This document shows positions 7,876-12,997 of a stretch of 12,997 nucleotides of DNA, one piece after another. Origin of the DNA: Candidatus Bathyarchaeota archaeon (GTDB lineage Archaea; Asgardarchaeota; Lokiarchaeia; Sigyniarchaeales; Sigyniarchaeaceae). The first letter of the stretch is position 1; every line of letters begins with the position of its first letter. A model generated the notes under the pieces. The model made no database searches and had not been told where the DNA came from. It saw only the letters and a program-made list of their open reading frames with translations. The stretch covers positions 1-12,997 of the forward strand of contig WJJB01000445.1 of NCBI GenBank assembly GCA_014729935.1, in the 5' to 3' direction. A program made the translations under genes and the position numbers.

Positions 7876-8994
7876 AATATCAAGCGCATACTCGAGAAAA
7901 AGGGATTACTCGAAACAAGCATTCTAGACATGCTTTCCGAGCACGTGATACTATATGATCATAGAATGCATATCAGGTGGTTAAATAGTGCAGCTGCTGC
8001 ATCCTTGGATATGCGGAAGGATGACATGCTGGGAAAGCATTGTTACGAGCTATGGCATCAACGATCGAGTCCATGTAAAGGTTGCCCGGTTATGGAAGCG
8101 TTTGAGACGGGAACCGTGCAGAGTTTCAAGATTGGCACTCCGGATGGAAGGTATTGGCTGGTGAAAGGATATCCCTTCAAGGACACTTCCACTGGGGAAA
8201 TCATTGGAGCCATCGAGATAACGCTTGATATCACCAAGCAGCATGAAGCAGAACAACTCTTGGCATCCGAGAACGAGCGATTGAAGAAACATAACGACAT
8301 GCAGCGGAATTTCATTTACAACACCACCCATGAGTTCAAAACACCCTTGACCAAGGTTATAGGCGCTAGCAGTTTCATTCTTGGAGAATTCAAGGACGAG
8401 CTAGCTCCCAATATAAGGGAATTGATGGAAATCGTGAAGAAAGGTGCAGATCGTCTCAAACTCCTGGTGGACCAGTTCTTGAGTATTGCACGGGTGGAGG
8501 CAAACTCGTTGAAACAAGTGAGGGAACCGGTGGACCTGCTCCAAGTTTCTCGAGAAGTAGTGCACGGATTTCACCCGCTTATCAAGCGACGTCAATTGGA
8601 GATCTCCCTGCCTGATATTGTTGATTCCTGCGTGGTTCAGGGGAATCCCGAGTGGTTGAAAGAGGTCGTGGAGAACCTCGTGATGAATGCCATCAAGAAC
8701 ACACCCCCTGGTGGGAACATCACGGTGGATCTTGAAGTGATCAAGGCGAACATCATGCTCACTGTATCCGATACAGGAATTGGCTTGGAACGCGCGGACA
8801 TCGACCAATTATTTACTCTATTCGGGAAAATCGATCGGGACACGGGGAACATGGATGTAATCCGTGAGGGGTCCGGGCTGGGTTTGTACCTGGCGAGGAA
8901 AATCGTGGAGTGGCATCACGGGTCAATCATGGCTTCCTCGCCAGGGTTCATGAAAGGAAGCAAATTTACCATCACCCTCCCACGATCACCATGA
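7873..8994 (+). CDS. Soluble PAS-domain sensor histidine kinase
   Basis: This 373-residue protein has one PAS domain (about 15-125) followed by a dimerisation/phosphoacceptor helix pair and a HATPase domain. The phosphoacceptor is H153 in THEFKTPLT (152-160). The N box is ENLVMNAIKN (267-276), with G boxes DTGIG (300-304) and GSGLGL (333-338). The PAS domain holds three cysteines in a pattern seen in many archaeal and anaerobe PAS proteins (C57 in KHCYELW, C68 and C71 in SPCKGCP), which may bind a metal or respond to redox. There is no membrane segment, so the signal is sensed in the cytosol. No receiver domain or response regulator is found in the window, so its partner is elsewhere or the kinase works by another route. 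The GTG start is favoured because GGTG lies eight bases upstream. It diverges from the glycosidase cluster and leads a run of plus-strand genes. It could plausibly control either side, but this is inference from position. Confidence 0.93.
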   Translation: MNIKRILEKKGLLETSILDMLSEHVILYDHRMHIRWLNSAAAASLDMRKDDMLGKHCYELWHQRSSPCKGCPVMEAFETGTVQSFKIGTPDGRYWLVKGYPFKDTSTGEIIGAIEITLDITKQHEAEQLLASENERLKKHNDMQRNFIYNTTHEFKTPLTKVIGASSFILGEFKDELAPNIRELMEIVKKGADRLKLLVDQFLSIARVEANSLKQVREPVDLLQVSREVVHGFHPLIKRRQLEISLPDIVDSCVVQGNPEWLKEVVENLVMNAIKNTPPGGNITVDLEVIKANIMLTVSDTGIGLERADIDQLFTLFGKIDRDTGNMDVIREGSGLGLYLARKIVEWHHGSIMASSPGFMKGSKFTITLPRSP

Positions 8995-9011
8995 TTCAAG
9001 GCTACCACAGG

Positions 9012-9023
9012 TTTTTTATTTTA
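9012..9023 (+). promoter_or_regulatory. T-rich box before the membrane protein gene
   Basis: TTTTTTATTTTA is centred about 26 bp before the ATG at 9043, the right distance for a TATA box of a leaderless archaeal transcript. That ATG has no ribosome-binding site, which fits. The same T run could instead terminate the kinase transcript. Confidence 0.38.
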
Positions 9024-9042
9024 CAGGCACGTAATCCCGTCG

Positions 9043-9735
9043 ATGAAAATCCTCCAGGATACTGGCTATGCCTTGCTTGCACCTGGGAAAATCGGCAAGG
9101 GATTCCGGGATACCACCACGCACTTGTCACTCCAAGGCTGGATCAACAGGATTGCGTATTTTTTAGTGTTTCCAACCCTTGGTATATCGTGGGTATTCCT
9201 GTACGCATTTTCCGGTGGAAGTAGTTTCAAGCTTCACGTGATCCACGGGATACCGGTTGATCTCGGTTTCACCCACATGCACCCGATACCATTCATGTTA
9301 ACCTTCACGGGATTGCTTACCCTGCTCGCGTGGCTCTCTCCATCGTTGGTATTCTTCTTCATCAATGTGGCTTTTCCCGTGAACCGGGCAGGTTCGATCG
9401 AAATTCCAGGGACCAGGAATGGAAAGAATTTCAATACCCGTGTCACGCATCTAGCGAATTTCCTCGCGGCAACCATGCCATGCTTTTCCGTGTATTTCCT
9501 GCTGCTTCCCATAGCATTCTGGACCATGACCACTGGCGCAACCTTATTCTGGGGCATGCGGACCATCCCTGATATCGTTTTCACCATCTCGCTAGGCACT
9601 TGCTTGGCATTCCAGTTCGCGATCTTGACTATCATTTCCAAGAATTTTTTCACCAAGGGAATGCTCCCTTCAATCATCTCCCTGACCATCTTCGTGGTCT
9701 TCCTGGGATCGATGTTTCTCTTGTTATTTGGTTAA
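9043..9735 (+). CDS. Multi-pass membrane protein of unknown function
   Basis: This 230-residue protein is dominated by about five hydrophobic segments, at roughly 38-57, 83-110, 141-163, 174-198 and 208-229. The first 30 residues are polar, and a polar loop at about 113-137 (VNRAGSIEIPGTRNGKNF) separates helices two and three. Several prolines and a histidine-rich turn (FTHMHPIPF, 76-84) lie before the second segment. I recognise no family and no catalytic or transport motif. The ATG at 9043 is the only sensible start and probably heads a leaderless message. The next gene begins 16 bp after the stop, so the two products are likely made together. A role in holding or serving the anchored protein encoded next is possible but unsupported by motifs. 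Confidence 0.8.
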   Translation: MKILQDTGYALLAPGKIGKGFRDTTTHLSLQGWINRIAYFLVFPTLGISWVFLYAFSGGSSFKLHVIHGIPVDLGFTHMHPIPFMLTFTGLLTLLAWLSPSLVFFFINVAFPVNRAGSIEIPGTRNGKNFNTRVTHLANFLAATMPCFSVYFLLLPIAFWTMTTGATLFWGMRTIPDIVFTISLGTCLAFQFAILTIISKNFFTKGMLPSIISLTIFVVFLGSMFLLLFG

Positions 9736-9740
9736 GGAAC

Positions 9741-9745
9741 GTGAT
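9741..9745 (+). promoter_or_regulatory. Ribosome-binding site that decides the start at 9752
   Basis: GTGAT lies six bases before the ATG at 9752 and matches part of the archaeal anti-Shine-Dalgarno complement (GGTGATC). It supports this start over the in-frame TTG at 9728, which lies inside the upstream gene. Confidence 0.5.
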
Positions 9746-9751
9746 GCATCC

Positions 9752-10924
9752 ATGGAGCGGGATAATAAAATTGCGCGTGCTATCGGGTTGTTGATGTGCT
9801 TGATAACGGTGGTGTCATTTTGCACCAGCACGTGGCTCGTGTTCAACGGAACCAAGTCTTATCATTTCACTCCTGCTTACCAAAAGACGGTTCCCAGGGA
9901 GTTGTACATGGGAACCTACGTGTACGATAATGAGAATGTGGCAAATCATCCCGAGTATTTCGATGATATCGCCCTTATGGTCGACAGGGTGTTGGTGGAT
10001 ATCTCGTGGAGACACGTCATGTTGAATGATAGTTATCCCACCTGCTTCGATATCGATAAATACGCGTTTTATGACCAGTTGTTCCAGAATTATTCATCCC
10101 GGGGCTTGGAAATCGTCATCCAGTTTTCCCCCACCAGGTCGCCGCCGCAATGGCTAGATGTCACCTTGGACATGGATGGGTATCGCGCTGAAAACCCACC
10201 ACAAGATCCCGTGGAACGTGCCAGGTTCATCCAGATGCTGTTACATTACGTGAATTACACGGTTAATTTCTTCGACACGAAACCATATTTCATTGGCTTG
10301 GAATACTGCTTGGCTGATGAACCACACACTGCGGATTGGGCTGATGTGTTGCAAGAGATGCACGATACTATCAAGGCATCCTCCAACTCGACTGTCAGCC
10401 TCGTGTTGCACAAGCCGGAATTGTACCCATTATTCTTTTCATCCTTTGACATGATCACCATCGATCCATACAATGATGACGTTGAAATGGTCAACAAGAT
10501 CCGCAAGGCGCATGCTGATGTCAACGAGAGCAAGGAGGTTCGAGTGATCATTTCAGGAATGCACTCGAACGCGTTCGATTACCAGAGAGTGTATCGCCAG
10601 TTGATAATCTCGTGGTTCATGGGAGCGCATGATATATGGTTCTGGTCTTATAATTCCCGTTGGGATGGCGAGACTAATGAATGGTACGTGGTGCTCTTCT
10701 CGCCTGATGGTCCCGTGCATACTGAACGAGCCAATGCAATCATCAATGCCAGGCAGGACTTGAAGGTTCTTGCTGAAATCGACAATTACTTGAAGACGGG
10801 AACTAACCACACGATCAAGAAAATCGTGGGTAATAAGCAAGAGATTGCATATCGATATGTCATGAAAAACAATTTCGGGGCTGCAAGGCGGGTCCTGGTG
10901 GAAGCCCACGAGCTCATGAATTGA
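9752..10924 (+). CDS. Membrane-anchored extracellular TIM-barrel protein, putative glycoside hydrolase
   Basis: From the ATG at 9752 the protein has 390 residues. A hydrophobic stretch at about 9-31 after a charged start (MERDNKIAR) looks like an uncleaved signal anchor, placing the rest outside the cell. Seven N-x-S/T sequons lie in the outer part (NGT, NDS, NYS, NYT, NST, NES, NHT), as expected of an archaeal surface glycoprotein. The body looks like an alpha/beta barrel: GLEIVIQFSP (118-127), FIGLEYCLADEPH (180-192) with candidate acids E184 and E190, MITIDPY (234-240), VRVIISGMH (263-271), and IWFWSYNSRWDGE (295-307) near the end. The last segment, with a following HTERANAIINARQDLKVL, resembles the C-terminal part of DUF4091 and related glycosidase-like proteins. 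I infer a glycan-active enzyme but cannot assign a family, substrate or catalytic pair. It follows the membrane protein gene by 16 bp. Confidence 0.75.
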   Translation: MERDNKIARAIGLLMCLITVVSFCTSTWLVFNGTKSYHFTPAYQKTVPRELYMGTYVYDNENVANHPEYFDDIALMVDRVLVDISWRHVMLNDSYPTCFDIDKYAFYDQLFQNYSSRGLEIVIQFSPTRSPPQWLDVTLDMDGYRAENPPQDPVERARFIQMLLHYVNYTVNFFDTKPYFIGLEYCLADEPHTADWADVLQEMHDTIKASSNSTVSLVLHKPELYPLFFSSFDMITIDPYNDDVEMVNKIRKAHADVNESKEVRVIISGMHSNAFDYQRVYRQLIISWFMGAHDIWFWSYNSRWDGETNEWYVVLFSPDGPVHTERANAIINARQDLKVLAEIDNYLKTGTNHTIKKIVGNKQEIAYRYVMKNNFGAARRVLVEAHELMN

Positions 10925-10963
10925 TCGACCATGCCGTTGATCTGCATGATTCCATCGTGAAAT

Positions 10964-10971
10964 CCTTTAAG
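10964..10971 (+). promoter_or_regulatory. TATA-like box before the aldo/keto reductase gene
   Basis: CCTTTAAG is centred about 26 bp before the ATG at 10994. That start lacks a ribosome-binding site (its upstream bases are C/T-rich), so a leaderless message starting near 10994 is plausible. Confidence 0.35.
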
Positions 10972-10993
10972 ATGTGCTTCCTTCCCTTCTTCC

Positions 10994-11971
10994 ATGAAGC
11001 GGGTGCGATTCGGTAGATCAGGATTGAGGGTCACGGAATATTGTCTTGGATGCTTGACGATGGGACGTCTTCAAGCAGGACTCGGCGCGCGCGATGGTGC
11101 AAGAATCATCACCACCGCCGTGGAGCACGGCGTGAATTTCATCGACACGGCTGAGACATATGGCAACGATGAGCAGGTAAAAATTGCCGTGGAAAACCTT
11201 GAACAGGAAAACCCGGCATCACTTGCTGATCTCGTGATTGCCACGAAGACCAAGGCAAGATCCGCCCAAGATATGGAGACATTCGTTTCACGGACCTTGG
11301 AAATCTTCCACCGGGATCGCTTGGATGTCGTGAGCTTGCACAACGTGGCTGATGGGGATGACTTTAAACACCGGGAGGATGCATTCAACAGGGTACTCGA
11401 GTTTCACGATGATGGCATCATTGCAGATATTGGCTTAACAGCCCATTCCATGGCAGGCTTTTCACCCGTCTTGGATCATGCAGGCGAGTTCAGCGTGATC
11501 ATGCCCATCATCAATTTCAAGGGGATTGGGTTACGTGGATATTCCTTGGATGAACTTCAAGCCTTCTTGACGAGGGTAAAGCAAAAGAACATATCCGTGT
11601 ATTCCATGAAAAGCTTGGGTGGGGGGCATTTAAGAAACGAGGCGGTTGAAGCTATCAACTGGTTGCGTCATAATCCACGCGTCGATGTCGCATGTGTCGG
11701 TGCCAAGGATCCGGTGGAGGTACTGGCTAATATCCATGCTTTCGAGGATACACCCGTTCCCACTGGTATCAAGGAGAGTATCGACCGGGTGGAACGACGC
11801 GTCCGAATATATACTCACTTATGTGAAAAATGCGGGAAATGCGCAGAAGCATGCACGAGTGGAGCCTTGAAATTCAGCGAGAAATCAGGTCCAATGATAG
11901 ATCATGAAACATGCGTGATATGCGGGTATTGCGCCGGTGCGTGCCCGAAATTCATCATCAGGGTCGTGTGA
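10994..11971 (+). CDS. Aldo/keto reductase fused to a 2[4Fe-4S] ferredoxin domain
   Basis: This 325-residue protein joins an aldo/keto reductase barrel (about 1-260) to a ferredoxin-like tail. The reductase tetrad is visible as D51 and Y56 in FIDTAETYG, K85 in IATK and H116 in SLHN. The N-terminus MKRVRFGRSGLRV is typical and supports the start. The tail has two four-cysteine clusters, C277/C280/C283/C287 and C307/C310/C313/C317, each able to hold a [4Fe-4S] centre; the second ends in the usual CP. Such fusions are widespread in anaerobes and are thought to link carbonyl reduction or oxidation to ferredoxin-level electrons. The substrate is unknown. Although the barrel family normally uses NADPH, the cofactor-binding residues cannot be confirmed by eye. 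There is no membrane segment, so it is cytosolic. It lies 69 bp after the anchored protein gene and probably has its own leaderless promoter. Confidence 0.93.
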   Translation: MKRVRFGRSGLRVTEYCLGCLTMGRLQAGLGARDGARIITTAVEHGVNFIDTAETYGNDEQVKIAVENLEQENPASLADLVIATKTKARSAQDMETFVSRTLEIFHRDRLDVVSLHNVADGDDFKHREDAFNRVLEFHDDGIIADIGLTAHSMAGFSPVLDHAGEFSVIMPIINFKGIGLRGYSLDELQAFLTRVKQKNISVYSMKSLGGGHLRNEAVEAINWLRHNPRVDVACVGAKDPVEVLANIHAFEDTPVPTGIKESIDRVERRVRIYTHLCEKCGKCAEACTSGALKFSEKSGPMIDHETCVICGYCAGACPKFIIRVV

Positions 11972-12030
11972 ACTGGATGGTAAAATGCACACTCAAGCGC
12001 GGGATCTCGAATGCTGCCGTGGCATCAGTC

Positions 12031-12038
12031 TTTTATAC
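12031..12038 (+). promoter_or_regulatory. TATA box of the acyltransferase gene
   Basis: TTTTATAC is the best TATA-box match in the window. It would place the transcript start near 12060, leaving about 35 bases of leader that include the AGGTG ribosome-binding site. This separates the acyltransferase from the reductase gene as its own unit. Confidence 0.5.
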
Positions 12039-12082
12039 ACGGAAGGAGATAGATCCTTGAAGGAAGACCTTAGGAAGAAGAA

Positions 12083-12087
12083 AGGTG
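12083..12087 (+). promoter_or_regulatory. Ribosome-binding site that decides the GTG start at 12095
   Basis: AGGTG lies seven bases before GTG at 12095 and supports that codon. A nearby ATG at 12090 is out of frame, and the in-frame ATG at 12128 has no such site. Confidence 0.6.
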
Positions 12088-12094
12088 TCATGAT

Positions 12095-12901
12095 GTGACC
12101 GAACAGGAGTATTCAAACGAGCCGACGATGGCGAAGGATTCCAAGAAATCGACCAATCCCGTGATGAAGTTCGTCACGGATTCCATTATCAAGCCATTCG
12201 ATAAATTCTCTGAAGGATTGCTATCAGCAATCAAGAAAGCGGGATTGGAGCATAACTTGCAATATCCATTCTACCTTTCACAGGACACGCTTTGGTGGAA
12301 TGTCATGCATTCCTTGTTTGATTTCAATATCTATGGATCCGAGCACATCCCACCAGTGGGTGAAGCCGCGGTGTTGTGCGTCAACCATCAAAGCATGTTT
12401 GATCCCATCATCTTTTGTGTTTCTATCGCCCATTACACCCGGCGCAAATTGCACACGATGGCAAAAATCGAGCTCTTCAAGACACCATTTGTCAATTCCT
12501 ACATTCGCTGGAATTATGCGTTTCCCATCAAGCGTGGGGTTCACGACACGGATGCATACAATCATTCGCTGGAACTGCTACGCAAAGGTGAGCTGGTGGG
12601 GATTTACCCGGAAGGTACCCTGAACGGCGGGGAATATGACTTCCTTGAACCAAAAACCGGGGCCGCACGCCTTGCCATCGAAGCAGGGGTTCCCCTCATC
12701 CCATTGGGCATTTCAGGATCGGACAGGATATTGGGAAAACACATGAGACTCCCCAGCTTGAACACGAAGCTTACTATCAAGATAGGTGAGCCCATCAACG
12801 TTCACAAGAAATACCCCGGGGGGGAAATTCCCCCCAAGAAGGTTCTCGAAGGAATCATGACGAACGTGATGGATCGCATTCGGGAATTACTCGTTTATTG
12901 A
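12095..12901 (+). CDS. PlsC-like 1-acyl-glycerol-phosphate acyltransferase family protein
   Basis: This 268-residue protein carries the blocks of the PlsC/LPLAT acyltransferase family: NHQSMFD (97-103), the catalytic NHx4D box with H98 and D103; FPIKRG (143-148), the substrate-binding block; YPEGT (171-175); and VPLIPLGISG (199-208). These enzymes move an acyl group from acyl-CoA or acyl-carrier protein to a glycerophosphate or related acceptor at the inner face of the membrane. About 90 residues precede the first block, more than in minimal bacterial PlsC. They include a polar, lysine-rich start and a hydrophobic, aromatic stretch (FYLSQDTLWWNVMHSLFDF, 59-77) that may lie on the membrane. 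No clear transmembrane helix is seen. If the host is an archaeon with ether lipids, the acceptor may not be a membrane phospholipid. The start is fixed by the AGGTG upstream. It has its own promoter and is not tightly linked to the reductase gene. Confidence 0.93.
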   Translation: MTEQEYSNEPTMAKDSKKSTNPVMKFVTDSIIKPFDKFSEGLLSAIKKAGLEHNLQYPFYLSQDTLWWNVMHSLFDFNIYGSEHIPPVGEAAVLCVNHQSMFDPIIFCVSIAHYTRRKLHTMAKIELFKTPFVNSYIRWNYAFPIKRGVHDTDAYNHSLELLRKGELVGIYPEGTLNGGEYDFLEPKTGAARLAIEAGVPLIPLGISGSDRILGKHMRLPSLNTKLTIKIGEPINVHKKYPGGEIPPKKVLEGIMTNVMDRIRELLVY

Positions 12902-12997
12902 CCGATTTCAGATTCATCCAAGATATTTTCTGGCAATAGAGTTAATGATTGAACTACCACGGCCTAAACAGTAACGGGGGAATTTGATGTGCTCGAT
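12902..12997 (+). other. Region after the acyltransferase gene, possible start of a further gene at the edge
   Basis: These 96 bases contain no complete gene. A T-rich piece (GATATTTTCTGG) could end the acyltransferase transcript. An ATG at 12987, five bases after a run of G (12976-12980) and a few A/T, might begin a gene continuing beyond the window, but only three codons are visible and the call is very weak. Confidence 0.2.

Noticed and set aside
9728..9751. TTG start for the anchored protein gene
   Set aside because: It lies inside the end of the membrane protein gene and has no ribosome-binding site, whereas ATG 9752 has GTGAT six bases before it and places the signal anchor at a normal distance from the N-terminus.
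7873..12901. One long operon from the kinase to the acyltransferase
   Set aside because: TATA-like boxes before 9043, 10994 and especially 12095, with gaps of 48, 69 and 123 bp, argue for several transcripts; only the 9043-9752 pair looks tightly joined.

Overview
The window reads as chromosomal DNA of an archaeon of medium GC content. The evidence is circumstantial. Several starts carry a GGTG/GTGA-type ribosome-binding site, while others lack one and instead have a TATA-like box about 26 bp upstream of the ATG, as expected for leaderless archaeal transcripts. The soluble PAS histidine kinase and the aldo/keto reductase with a C-terminal two-cluster ferredoxin domain are common archaeal types. 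An Asgard-like archaeon is a reasonable guess, because it would fit the PlsC-type acyltransferase, but the window does not prove the lineage.

Layout. At the left edge is the 3' end of an unrecognised gene (to 284), then a 250-bp gap holding an orphan hairpin that resembles the right end / omegaRNA 3' end of an IS200/IS605-type (TnpB) element, with no intact tnpB beside it. A GH38 alpha-mannosidase (535-3372, +) follows. It converges with a minus-strand cluster read from right to left: GH2 beta-glycosidase (7749-5281), GH43-like five-bladed propeller glycosidase (5181-4237) and a small ABC/SMC-type ATPase (4232-3417). The GH43 stop codon lies inside the ribosome-binding site of the ATPase gene.

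From 7873 to the right everything is on the plus strand: a soluble PAS histidine kinase, a five-helix membrane protein of unknown function, a membrane-anchored extracellular TIM-barrel-like protein that may be a glycoside hydrolase, an aldo/keto reductase-ferredoxin fusion, and a PlsC-like acyltransferase with its own TATA box and ribosome-binding site.

How the genes may work together. The three recognisable glycosidases have no signal peptide and so probably act in the cytosol, trimming imported oligosaccharides or recycling the cell's own mannose-containing glycans. The only glycosidase-like protein that appears to face outward is the anchored one at 9752-10924. It sits directly behind the unknown membrane protein and one gene away from the kinase, and these three form the least explained part of the window. 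The reductase and acyltransferase look like ordinary metabolic neighbours, although a PlsC-type enzyme is notable in an organism expected to make ether lipids. No tRNA, rRNA, CRISPR array or complete mobile element is visible.
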